DNA of 64,000 nt, from assembly GCF_009690625.1 (NCBI RefSeq), contig NZ_CP033878.1, forward strand, positions 1,612,001 through 1,676,000, read 5' to 3'. Position 1 is the stretch's first letter. Each line of letters starts with the position of its first letter. This DNA comes from Halorhabdus sp. CBA1104 (GTDB lineage: Archaea > Halobacteriota > Halobacteria > Halobacteriales > Haloarculaceae). Both the position numbers and the translations under genes were made by a program. The notes under the pieces are model-generated. The model was not told the origin of the DNA. It did not search any database and worked only from the letters and a program-made list of their open reading frames with translations. Below, piece by piece: positions 39,510 through 48,856 of the stretch.

Positions 39510-39535
39510 ACCCAATCCGGACAGCGGGATTGGGT
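39510..39535 (-). terminator. Hairpin after the class V aminotransferase
   Basis: ACCCAATCC (39510-39518) and GGATTGGGT (39527-39535) form a perfect 9-bp inverted repeat with an 8-nt loop, only 4 nt beyond the aminotransferase stop codon. No long T run follows. It could end the transcript or protect its 3' end. Confidence 0.45.
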
Positions 39536-39538
39536 CGT

Positions 39539-40660
39539 TCAGAAATCGGCCACGTCTTCGATCGCGTCAGTGAGCGCTTTGATACTCTCGAGGTCGTGTT
39601 CGCCCATGTGCCCGATACGGAAGGTCTTCTCGCCCAATTGGGAGCCATACCCATTCGAGAACACCATGTCGTACTGCTCTGAGACTTCCTCGATCGTCCC
39701 GGCGACGTCGATGCCCTGCGTGTTCTCGATACAGGTGACCGTCTGGGAGCGATACCCCTCCTCGGCGAACAGATCGAAGTGCTCGGTGGCCCAGTCGTGA
39801 ACGTACTCGGTCATCTCGCGATGGCGCTGGTCGCGCGCGTGATGTCCCTCTTCGAGCATGTACTTCATCTGCTTGCGGTAGGCAAGCATAATCGGAATCG
39901 AAGGCGTCGAATGGGTCTGGCCCTTCCGGTCGTAGTAGTCCAGACAGCGCTGGAAGCCACCGTACCACGAGGCCTGGTCGGATTCGAGTTCCCGCTCGTA
40001 GGCATCGTCGCTGACGACACAGACCGCCAGGCCAGGCGGCATCGCGAAGGCCTTCTGGGTCGAGGTGAAGATCACGTCGATGTTGTGCTCGTCGATGTCG
40101 ACGTAATCGCCACCCAGCGAACTCACGGCGTCGACGACGAAGTACGTATCCTCGTAGTCGGCAACCACGTCACCGATCTCCTCGATCGGATTGCGGACAC
40201 CCGTCGAGGACTCGTTCATGACGCTGGCGACGACGTCGTACTCGTTGTCACTCGCTTCGATGGCCTCGCGGATGTCCTCGGGCTTGATCGCCTCGCCCCA
40301 GTCGTACTCTAAGCGGTCGACGTCCTTGCCCAGTCGCTCTGCGACGTTGGCGTGGCGCTCGCTGAAACTCCCGCAGGTCGGCACGAGGATCTTCTCCTCG
40401 ACCAGATTCAGCGTCGATGCCTCCCAGAACTCGGTCCCGGAGCCCGTCAGGATAATGACCTCGTTGTCGGTGTCGAGGAACTCCTTCGTATCCTCGACGA
40501 TCGTGGTGTAGAGGTCGGTCATCCGGTCCATCCGGTGGCCAAACATCGGCTGGGCCATCTCACTGAGAACGTCCTCGCGAACTTCGGTCGGGCCGGGGAT
40601 GTACAACGTCTTTTCGGGGTAGTCGTCGGTATACTCGCGTTTCTCGGTCACGGAACTCAC
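39539..40660 (-). CDS. Class V PLP aminotransferase (serine-pyruvate/alanine-glyoxylate type)
   Basis: 373 aa, GTG start. IPGPTEVREDVLSEMAQPMF, GSGTEFWEASTLNLVEEK, MNESSTGVRNPIEEIGDVV, FVVDAVSSLGGDYVDIDEH (PLP-binding Asp) and FTSTQKAFAMPPGLAV with the Schiff-base Lys are characteristic. Likely transfers amino groups between alanine or serine and glyoxylate or pyruvate. A GTG three codons downstream is an alternative start. A minus-strand TTTAAA at 40731-40736 is the nearest AT-rich promoter-like element. Confidence 0.9.
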   Translation of the reverse strand: MSSVTEKREYTDDYPEKTLYIPGPTEVREDVLSEMAQPMFGHRMDRMTDLYTTIVEDTKEFLDTDNEVIILTGSGTEFWEASTLNLVEEKILVPTCGSFSERHANVAERLGKDVDRLEYDWGEAIKPEDIREAIEASDNEYDVVASVMNESSTGVRNPIEEIGDVVADYEDTYFVVDAVSSLGGDYVDIDEHNIDVIFTSTQKAFAMPPGLAVCVVSDDAYERELESDQASWYGGFQRCLDYYDRKGQTHSTPSIPIMLAYRKQMKYMLEEGHHARDQRHREMTEYVHDWATEHFDLFAEEGYRSQTVTCIENTQGIDVAGTIEEVSEQYDMVFSNGYGSQLGEKTFRIGHMGEHDLESIKALTDAIEDVADF

Positions 40661-40899
40661 CTTGGTAGGCTAACGCTCACGGTCGGCCGGCATGGTAGTT
40701 TTGATCCGACATCGAGTGCCGATAGGCGGATTTAAAGGCCCACTCACGGGAACGAGGCCAACAGGAGACACAGAGTTCAGGACGATAACCGGACGCCGCT
40801 GTCGGTATCACGACCGACGGTTTGCTCACCCCCGACTTCTCCCGGGGTCTACGAATGCAGTGATCGCAACCGACCCTGCCCAAATTTGCCGTAACTCGT
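40661..40899. other. Divergent intergenic region, aminotransferase / metY
   Basis: No gene or RNA recognised. It contains GGATTTAAAGG at 40728-40738 (possible promoter for the minus-strand aminotransferase). The last part leads into the metY promoter. Confidence 0.35.
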
Positions 40900-40908
40900 A
40901 GTTATACC
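40900..40908 (+). promoter_or_regulatory. TATA box of metYX
   Basis: AGTTATACC, centred 31 nt upstream of the metY ATG at 40935. A second AT-rich GGTATATGC (40917-40925) is too close to the ATG to be the TATA box. Confidence 0.5.
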
Positions 40909-40934
40909 AGTCCAGAGGTATATGCATACGAAAC

Positions 40935-42272
<1,338 letters not shown>

Positions 42273-42276
<4 letters not shown>

Positions 42277-43499
42277 CGGTCACCGCCGAACGCGAGACGA
42301 TCTCAGTAGGTGAGTTCGAGTTCGAGTGTGGCGAGTCCATTCCCGAACTCGAAATCGCCTACGAGGCCTACGGCGAGTTCGAGGGCGACAACGCAATACT
42401 GGTCTGTCACGCCCTGACCGGCTCAGCCCACGTCGCCGCCCATCCCGATGCGGACGACACCACCAGCGGACAGGCCCGTGCCTGGTGGGACGACATCGTG
42501 GGTCCAGGCAAGGCCATCGACACCACCGAGTACTACGTCGTCTGTGCGAACGTCCCCGGATCGTGTTACGGGACGACCGGGCCGGCGAGTACGAATCCCG
42601 AAACCGGCGAGCCCTACGGGACGGAGTTCCCGCCCGTGACAGTCACCGATTGGACCGACGCCCAGCGCCAGCTTCTGGACGAGCTGGGTATCCCACACCT
42701 GCACGCCGTCGTCGGCGGCAGCGTCGGGGGCATGAACGTCCTCGAATGGGCCAAGCGCCACCCAGATCACGTCGACCGGATCGTCTCGATCGCCACGTCG
42801 GCCCGCCTGGACGCCCAGAGCCTTGCCTTACACGGGATCAAACGCCGGGCGATCACGAGCGACCCGGCCTGGGACAACGGTGAGTACTACGACGACGAGC
42901 ACCCCAACCCGACTGATGGGATGGCCCTCGCTCGGCAGATCGGCCACGTCATGTACCTCTCGAAGGCCTCGATGGACCGGAAGTTCGGCCGCCGGTCGGC
43001 CGGTCGTGAGGCCCACCGGACGTTCCCCGAAGAGCCCGCCGCCTCGTTTTTCCCCTACCGGGACGTCGAGTCGTACCTGGATTACCAAGCCGAGAAGTTC
43101 GTCGGGCGCTTCGATCCGAACGCGTTCCTGGCGATGACCCGTGCCACGGAAAATTTCGACCTCGCCGCGGGCTTTGAATCCGATGCCGACGCGCTGGCGG
43201 CCTTCGACGGCCAGGCACTGGTCGTGTCTTTTACCTCGGACTGGCACTTTACGGTCGCCCAATCGGAATCGCTGGCCGACGCGCTTCGGGAGACCGATAC
43301 TGCCGTTGCCCACCACGTGATCGACTCGGATCACGGTCACGACGCCTTCCTCGTCGAACCCGAAAACGTCGGGCCGCCGCTCGGGGATTTCCTGACCGAC
43401 GGGGTCGACGGGTCGGCCGTCACTGACACGGCCGAGACAGACGAGTCGGTTCCCGAAAGCGACTTTGCACCGGTCCATACGAGCCTCTTTTCGCCGTAA
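42273..43499 (+). CDS. metX: Homoserine O-acetyltransferase
   Basis: 408 aa alpha/beta hydrolase that acetylates homoserine, feeding the overlapping metY. Catalytic triad visible: nucleophile Ser in [18 protein letters not shown], Asp in [16 protein letters not shown], His in [16 protein letters not shown]. Also [14 protein letters not shown] and [17 protein letters not shown], typical of MetX. An acidic 20-residue C-terminal tail follows the domain. Confidence 0.95.
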
Positions 43500-43506
43500 G
43501 TCACTG

Positions 43507-44259
43507 CTAAATAGCGGAGACGACACCGAGAGTCGCGAGGGCGAGAATCACCTCGAAGGTAAGCGTCCCGAGCGCAGAGAGGAGCGCGAACCGCCGGAGT
43601 CCCATCCCGGCCAGGCCCGCCGGAACCGTTGCCAGTCCGCGGACAAACAGAAGCGTGTTCGAAATCGGCACTGCCAGAGGACCCCACCGGCCAAACCAGT
43701 CCTCGAAGCGGGCCAAGCGATCCTCACCAACGTGGAACCAGCGGGCGTTCAACAAGTACTCCCGGCCGCCGTACTTCGCGAGGCTGAACAACAGACACTG
43801 CCCGATCGTCGCCCCGACCACCGAGACCAGAACGATCGTCAGGTACCCGAGCGGTGAGTCGGCAAGCAAGAGGACGGCCGCCGGAACCAGACTCTCGCTG
43901 GGTGCGAAATACAGGACCTGTCCACCCTCGATGACGAACAGGACGAACAGCGCGATCAGCCCGTAGTCCCGGAGCAAACCCCTGGCAAGCCCGGTCGTCT
44001 GGGTCGGGAGCGCAAAGAAGTCGAATTCGAGGACGAACAACACGACGAGGGCGGCCCCGACAGTGGCGAGGACGATCACCGCCGCAACTCTCGTCGAGAT
44101 GGACTGTCGAATCGACGCCCGCGTCGGTCGTCCGGTTCGACGATAGAGCAAGCCAGCGACAACGCCCAGCAATCCTACCAAGCCACTGGCGAGGACAACT
44201 GAGCCCGGCACACCCAACAGTGATGCCAGGACGACAGGGAGTCCAGCTACCCCGATCAT
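43507..44259 (-). CDS. DedA/SNARE-associated family membrane protein
   Basis: 250 aa with about six hydrophobic segments. The DedA core is LRDYGLIALFVLFVIEGGQV, then FAPSESLVPAAVLLL, IGQCLLFSLAKYGGREYLL and the C-terminal NTLLFVRGLATVPAGLAGMG. DedA proteins act as lipid flippases or in membrane homeostasis. An N-terminal pair of helices precedes the core. ATG 44259 (MIGVAGLPVVLASLLGVPG) was chosen; the longer frame upstream looks non-coding. Convergent with metX. Confidence 0.87.
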   Translation of the reverse strand: MIGVAGLPVVLASLLGVPGSVVLASGLVGLLGVVAGLLYRRTGRPTRASIRQSISTRVAAVIVLATVGAALVVLFVLEFDFFALPTQTTGLARGLLRDYGLIALFVLFVIEGGQVLYFAPSESLVPAAVLLLADSPLGYLTIVLVSVVGATIGQCLLFSLAKYGGREYLLNARWFHVGEDRLARFEDWFGRWGPLAVPISNTLLFVRGLATVPAGLAGMGLRRFALLSALGTLTFEVILALATLGVVSAI

Positions 44260-44429
44260 CGCATCTCCTCCGTGGAATGCCGTCGGTTTCGTCTCATGCG
44301 TAACCGTCGTCTCGAAGCAAGATACGAACGTGGCGTAATATGCCTTTCCGGTCGACGACGCGCTCGGCCATACGTGGCTGCGGTGGCGACCACAGGTTTT
44401 TGTTTGTTGGTACCTAGTAACACAGTGCC

Positions 44430-44723
44430 ATGTCAGGGGAAGCAACGAACCGACAGGCGGGGTTCGGGGAATCGATCTACGACGCCGACGGCAACGAACT
44501 CGGCACTATCAGGGGGGTCGACGAGCACGGCTTCTACGTCTCCACCGAGGACGGAATCGCCGCGCTTTCGAGTGAACACCTCGCAAGTGGCCCCGCCGGC
44601 GAGGCCGAGTTGATGTGGCGCTGCTGGGCGTGTGGCGAGATGGGCGACATCGAGGAGATCCCGACCGAGTGCCCGGCCTGTGGCGCACCGAAGGAGGACA
44701 TCTACTACTGGCAAGAGGACTGA
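44430..44723 (+). CDS. Rubredoxin-like zinc/iron protein
   Basis: 97 aa. The first 60 residues are a small beta domain (ESIYDADGNELGTIRGVDEH, PRC-barrel-like). The end carries CWACGEMGDIEEIPTECPAC followed by GAPKEDIYYWQED: two CxxC pairs spaced as in rubrerythrin/rubredoxin. It should bind iron or zinc and may carry electrons. An isolated gene with an AT-rich region (TTTTTGTTTG at 44398-44407) upstream. Confidence 0.82.
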   Translation: MSGEATNRQAGFGESIYDADGNELGTIRGVDEHGFYVSTEDGIAALSSEHLASGPAGEAELMWRCWACGEMGDIEEIPTECPACGAPKEDIYYWQED

Positions 44724-44763
44724 ATAGCCGACAGACAGGGCCATCGTCAGGGACGGCCCAGAT

Positions 44764-44769
44764 GTTATG
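44764..44769 (+). promoter_or_regulatory. TATA-like box of the 64-aa gene
   Basis: GTTATG, centred 28 nt upstream of the ATG at 44794; supports that start and leaderless transcription. Confidence 0.35.
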
Positions 44770-44793
44770 TGATCTCGGTGACAAAGATATTGT

Positions 44794-44988
44794 ATGCTCG
44801 AGGGTTTGACCGAGTGGGTCCGGTCGCGTTTTGCCCCCAGCGATGCCGACGAACAACGACGGTTTCGGCCTTCCCTCCTCGACCGGTCGGTGCTGTTCGC
44901 CCATGGAAGCGGCCGGAACGACGTCGATCGGGAACTGGCTGAGGTCCAGGAGAACGCCAACGAGCTCGAAGAGCATCGCCGGAAGTGA
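44794..44988 (+). CDS. Small charged haloarchaeal protein
   Basis: 64 aa: MLEGLTEWVRSRFAPSDADE, then RRFRPSLLDRSVLFAHGSG and a C-terminal Glu/Asn-rich helix (VDRELAEVQENANELEEHRR) that could form a short coiled coil. No known domain. Supported by codon use, a TATA box at the right distance and the 51-nt gap before panE. Confidence 0.65.
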   Translation: MLEGLTEWVRSRFAPSDADEQRRFRPSLLDRSVLFAHGSGRNDVDRELAEVQENANELEEHRRK

Positions 44989-45039
44989 GTCGGCACAGAT
45001 CCAGTACTGTCTTGCTTTTGGGGGCCGGAACGTCGACCA

Positions 45040-45927
45040 ATGGAGATCCTCGTCTTCGGTGCCGGCAGCCTGGGCAGCCTGATCGGGGGGCTGCTGGCTC
45101 GCGACCACGACGTGACACTCGTCGGTCGTGAGCCACACGTCGAAGCGATCGAGCAATCTGGGCTGACGATCGATGGCGAAATCGAGCGAACCGCTCGGCC
45201 ACAGGCCACGACAACGACTCCGGCTGAAGCGGAACTGGTGATCGTCACTGTCAAAGCCTACGACACGGCGACGGCCGCCGACGCACTCCGGGACTGTGAG
45301 TGTGAGGTAGTACTCTCTGTCCAGAACGGGATCGACAACGAAGCGACACTCGCGGATGCACTCGATGCCCAGATTCTTGCGGGCACGGCAACCTACGGCG
45401 CAATCGCTGCCGAACCCGGACACGTCACGTGTACGGGCATCGGCGAGGTGGTGCTTGGCGATCCGGACGGGGGACCAAACACAGTTGCCGACAGGGTCGG
45501 TGCGGCGTTCAGATCTGCGGCTATCGAAACGACCGTCGCGACGGATATGCCACGCCGGCTCTGGACGAAACTCGCCGTCAACGCGGGCATCAACGCGACG
45601 ACTGCCCTGGCGCAGGTGGAAAACGGCGCACTTGCCGAGGAGCCGGCCAGAATGGTGGCCCACCGGGCCGCTCGTGAGACTGCGCGTGTCGCAGATCGAA
45701 ACGGTGTCGCCCTGGCCGAAGGAGACGCAGTGACCGCACTGGAAGCAGTCATCGAGGCCACGGCGGACAACGAGTCGTCGATGTACCGCGATATACAGAG
45801 CGAACACCGAACGGAAGTCGACGCGATCAACGGTATCGTGGCCGACAGCGACCTCGAGACACCGGTCAACGAGACGCTGGCCGCGCTAGTGCGAACGTGG
45901 GAACGCGAGCGAACACGTCGGCGTTAG
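45040..45927 (+). CDS. panE: 2-dehydropantoate 2-reductase
   Basis: 295 aa. Rossmann start MEILVFGAGSLGSLIGGLLA binds NADPH; LVIVTVKAYDTATAADAL, LSVQNGIDNEATLAD and RLWTKLAVNAGINATTALAQ (catalytic Lys) follow, then DNESSMYRDIQSEHRTEVDA at the substrate site. Reduces ketopantoate to pantoate for coenzyme A synthesis. Ends 4 nt into the convergent nifU-like gene. Confidence 0.93.
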   Translation: MEILVFGAGSLGSLIGGLLARDHDVTLVGREPHVEAIEQSGLTIDGEIERTARPQATTTTPAEAELVIVTVKAYDTATAADALRDCECEVVLSVQNGIDNEATLADALDAQILAGTATYGAIAAEPGHVTCTGIGEVVLGDPDGGPNTVADRVGAAFRSAAIETTVATDMPRRLWTKLAVNAGINATTALAQVENGALAEEPARMVAHRAARETARVADRNGVALAEGDAVTALEAVIEATADNESSMYRDIQSEHRTEVDAINGIVADSDLETPVNETLAALVRTWERERTRRR

Positions 45928-46289
45928 AAGGGGGCGCTGGGGCCTTCGTCGTCGTCGCTCTCGATACTGCCACCGCGAGAATCACCAGGACTGGTCGACC
46001 CATCCATCCCGCCCATGCCACCGCCGCCCATACCGGCGTCGGCGTGCACCGTGTCGATTTCCGGGATTTCCTTGGTCATGCGGGACTTGATCGCCTGGAT
46101 AGTCATCGGCGAGATGCCACATCCGCTGCAGGCACCGCCCAGAGCGATTGTCACTTCACCCGCTTCCTTGTCGAGTTCCTGGATCGCCGCCGAGCCGCCG
46201 TGCATCTGGATCTGCGGGAAGTTGCGCCGCAGGAAGTTGGTGACGCGCTGTTCGAGGTCGGAGTCCCCTTCCTGGGTATCTGTACTCAT
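45924..46289 (-). CDS. NifU C-terminal domain iron-sulfur scaffold
   Basis: 121 aa. VTNFLRRNFPQIQMHGGSAA, then EVTIALGGACSGCGISPMTI with the CxxC that binds an Fe-S cluster, and GIKSRM-type helix QAIKSRMTKEIPEI. The last 40 residues are a Gly/Met/Asp-rich low-complexity tail (GMGGGGMGGMDGSTS) ending SDDDEGPSAPF. Acts as Fe-S scaffold or carrier. Start ATG 46289 (MSTDTQEGDSDLEQRV). Confidence 0.9.
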   Translation of the reverse strand: MSTDTQEGDSDLEQRVTNFLRRNFPQIQMHGGSAAIQELDKEAGEVTIALGGACSGCGISPMTIQAIKSRMTKEIPEIDTVHADAGMGGGGMGGMDGSTSPGDSRGGSIESDDDEGPSAPF

Positions 46290-46350
46290 TGGTGGAGACA
46301 GGTAGGTGACGGCCGGGTTTAGGCCTTTGGTATCCGACAATACGAGGGCG

Positions 46351-46665
46351 TCACGAGTCGAATTCGAACACCGCCTGCAATTGGGTGTTCAGTGTCGAAG
46401 TATACTCCTCGAGGGCAGATTCGATTCGGTCTCGATCCTGGTCGGGGAGGCGATCGGCAGCATCTGCCGGGAGCTCGATGCGAAACTCCCCGTCGCCGAC
46501 ATAAAACGGCTCGCTCTCGGCGAGGATCTGTTGATCGATCGCGTGGATCAACTCGGAATCGTGTCGTTCACTCATGGCTTCGAAAGCCTGCCGGTACGCC
46601 TGTTGCAGTTCCATGAAGTAGTGTTCGTACTTCTCTTCGAAGCGGTCGGGATCGAACGCTGTCAT
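46351..46665 (-). CDS. Small conserved haloarchaeal protein (DUF5783-like)
   Basis: 104 aa, acidic and helical: FDPDRFEEKYEHYFMELQQA, then YRQAFEAMSERHDSELIHAI and DQQILAESEPFYVGDGEF. No membrane segment or metal motif. I recall it as a conserved haloarchaeal protein of unknown function. Single gene between the NifU-domain gene and a small membrane protein. Confidence 0.72.
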   Translation of the reverse strand: MTAFDPDRFEEKYEHYFMELQQAYRQAFEAMSERHDSELIHAIDQQILAESEPFYVGDGEFRIELPADAADRLPDQDRDRIESALEEYTSTLNTQLQAVFEFDS

Positions 46666-46713
46666 TGGGGGCAGTTCCCGGTGGGCGTCTAAAAGGGCAC
46701 TGTCGTCGGCAGG

Positions 46714-46983
46714 TTACTCCTGATCGTCGGCAGCGATCGGAATTCGAGACCGGTTTTCCGGAAACGAGAGCACGAACAGGGCCACCCCAACGATACCTGT
46801 AAAGACGATCCCAGCAATCACGATCAGGGCGTCCGCCGACGTCAGAAGGTCCCCGACCGCAACGGTACCGTTCGCTACCAGGACTAACTCCAAGACGAGC
46901 AACGTCAACATGACACCGAAAGCAAAGCCCGCCGCTAGCAACAGCCGTTCTTTGTCTCTCACCGCACCAGTAGTGTCTGCCAT
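46714..46983 (-). CDS. Small two-helix membrane protein
   Basis: 89 aa with two hydrophobic stretches (LLLAAGFAFGVMLTLLVLEL and ALIVIAGIVFTGIVGVALFV) and charged termini. Unknown function. A minus-strand TATA-like GGTTATTTGAG is centred about 29 nt upstream of the ATG at 46983 (47007-47017). Confidence 0.68.
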   Translation of the reverse strand: MADTTGAVRDKERLLLAAGFAFGVMLTLLVLELVLVANGTVAVGDLLTSADALIVIAGIVFTGIVGVALFVLSFPENRSRIPIAADDQE

Positions 46984-47111
46984 ATCACCCTGGTAACGCG
47001 CCTCAACTCAAATAACCACGTGTCGAAGGCACCGCGGCCCCACTTTTGTATAGCGGCATATAGTTTATTCGGCGGCTACACACCGCCCCCTACGGGCAGA
47101 CGTCCCGCCAA
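46984..47111. other. Intergenic region, promoter of the small membrane protein
   Basis: Contains the GGTTATTTGAG TATA-like element (47007-47017, minus) and an AT-rich stretch around 47045-47070 downstream of the DHH gene. No gene seen. Confidence 0.35.
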
Positions 47112-48518
47112 TTACGCGATCTGCTCGCCGATCGCTGCGTCCAGCCGGTCGAGAAAGGCCATGCGTTGGTCCGTTGGAATCGTCGCCCCGGCAGCGACGT
47201 CGTGTCCGCCACCGTCACCGCCGACGGCTCGACTCGCCGCCCCGATCGCGTCGGACAAATCCAATCCTTGAGTAACGAGTGCAGGCGTCCCCCGAGCGGA
47301 CACCTTCCGTTCGGTATCGGATTTCTCGGCGAAAGCTACAATGGGCCGATCGCGCTTGACGCCGGGCGTCCCAAACGCCATTCCGGCGACGATCCCCACG
47401 ATCGTCTCCCGGATTGCGTCACCGGCGTCGAACCACTGGAGGTTGGATTCGAGAGTCACACCCTGTTGGCGAACCCATTCGAGCCCTTCAGAGAGGTTGC
47501 GACGATGGTTAGCGAGCAGACGGCGGGCCCGGGCGAGAGCATCCCCACGATCACCAAGACAGACAGCGAGTCCGACGTCGGCGCGTTCGTAGCGTGCGGT
47601 CGCGTTCAGCAGTGTCGAGAATTCACTTGCGTCCCGAAGCTCCGTCCCCGGTTGTTCCTCGGCAAGCGTGTATGTCGTCCCTACGAGGCCATCAATCGAG
47701 TCCGCCGAGACACCTCGGTTGACACCACGCTTTAGCAGGGCGCTAACGACCGACTGGCGTTCGTCCATCGAGAGGTCGACCCACCGTCGCCACTCGCCGT
47801 CGGCCTTCAGTTGGATCCCGACCGACTCTAAAAACTCGATTGCACCCGCCTGGTCGCCTGTCACCCCAGGGATGCGTGGTCGATCTGCGTATTCGAGCAG
47901 TTTCGGGAGTGGCCGGGTTTGTGTCCCGTACAGTGCTAGGTCGGTTCGCTCTTCGAGGACGCCCGCGGCCATGCCTTCGTCGACGATCGCCCGGTTTGTG
48001 CCCACCAGTTCGCCACCACTGGCCTGCATGTCACCGACTGCCCCCACGACCGCGAGCCCGGCGAGGTCCCGGTTGTCCGTGTCGTCTTCCAGCGCACGCG
48101 CGAGCAGGTAACACGCCCCAGCCCCGGAAAGTTCGGACGCGCCGTCGATCCCTTCCAAAAGCGGGTTGAGATGGTAGCGCGTCTCGGCATCGGCCGGTTG
48201 GTGGTGATCGACAACGATCGGCTCGAAGTCTCCACGGCTCTCGTGATCACTGATCGCGTCGAGCTGCCCGCTTCCGAAGTCCGTAAACAGCACTGTCTCT
48301 TCCTCACGGGCGGCGATCGAAGCGATCTCCTCGTCGTCCAGCTGGTTCTTGAAGACGACGGTCGTCGGAATCTCAGCCCGTTCGAGGGCGCTGGCGGCGA
48401 TCGCGGCACTGGTCAGCCCGTCGGCGTCGATATGAGATGCCAACAGGACAGACTCCGCCTGGCGGAGTCGGTCGGCACACGAGCGAGCGCGATCGGCCAG
48501 TTCGGGGACAGGACCCAT
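47112..48518 (-). CDS. DHH/DHHA1 single-strand nuclease, archaeal RecJ-like
   Basis: 468 aa. DHH motifs: LLASHIDADGLTSAAIAASA (motif I), LFTDFGSGQLDAI (II), IVVDHHQPADAET (III, the DHH itself) and VVGAVGDMQASGGEL (IV). The C-terminal DHHA1 domain ends in VGGDGGGHDVAAGATI. Likely a RecJ-type 5'-3' exonuclease acting on single-stranded DNA or RNA, as in the archaeal GAN/RecJ group. Start ATG 48518, 28 nt downstream of a minus-strand TATA (GTTTTTATCG, 48541-48550). Confidence 0.9.
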   Translation of the reverse strand: MGPVPELADRARSCADRLRQAESVLLASHIDADGLTSAAIAASALERAEIPTTVVFKNQLDDEEIASIAAREEETVLFTDFGSGQLDAISDHESRGDFEPIVVDHHQPADAETRYHLNPLLEGIDGASELSGAGACYLLARALEDDTDNRDLAGLAVVGAVGDMQASGGELVGTNRAIVDEGMAAGVLEERTDLALYGTQTRPLPKLLEYADRPRIPGVTGDQAGAIEFLESVGIQLKADGEWRRWVDLSMDERQSVVSALLKRGVNRGVSADSIDGLVGTTYTLAEEQPGTELRDASEFSTLLNATARYERADVGLAVCLGDRGDALARARRLLANHRRNLSEGLEWVRQQGVTLESNLQWFDAGDAIRETIVGIVAGMAFGTPGVKRDRPIVAFAEKSDTERKVSARGTPALVTQGLDLSDAIGAASRAVGGDGGGHDVAAGATIPTDQRMAFLDRLDAAIGEQIA

Positions 48519-48856
48519 CGGCAGTACTTGGTTCGGGCCACGATAAAAACGCCAGGGTCGAATAGATAAACCATATACCACTATATCAAATTGCCGTCGC
48601 TCGAAGACACAGATTCTGCGTTTGGATTTCTACAAATCAACAAAATTCCAACATGTGGTCTGCGGGCGGGAATAAATAGGTGTTCGCGTCAACTTCGACA
48701 CAGGCACGGAGTAGATAGTTTCTCGTGCCTCACCCGTGAGCAGGCTTGCACAATCGGCTACACTTCAGATTGGTCTCTGAATCGCAAAGTGGTCAACCCG
48801 GTTGAGAAATTACAGCATCGTGTGAAAGGACGAATGCGTGTGCGCCCTATGGAGAT
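48519..48856. other. Lower-GC intergenic region at the left edge of the accessory stretch
   Basis: 338 nt. The first 30 nt hold the promoter of the DHH gene (TATA 48541-48550, minus). 48565-48665 is unusually AT-rich, with a near-palindromic CCATATACCACTATAT. No credible coding sequence: the one plus-strand frame here runs into the exporter gene in antisense and has no start context. No identifiable insertion-sequence end. Confidence 0.4.
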
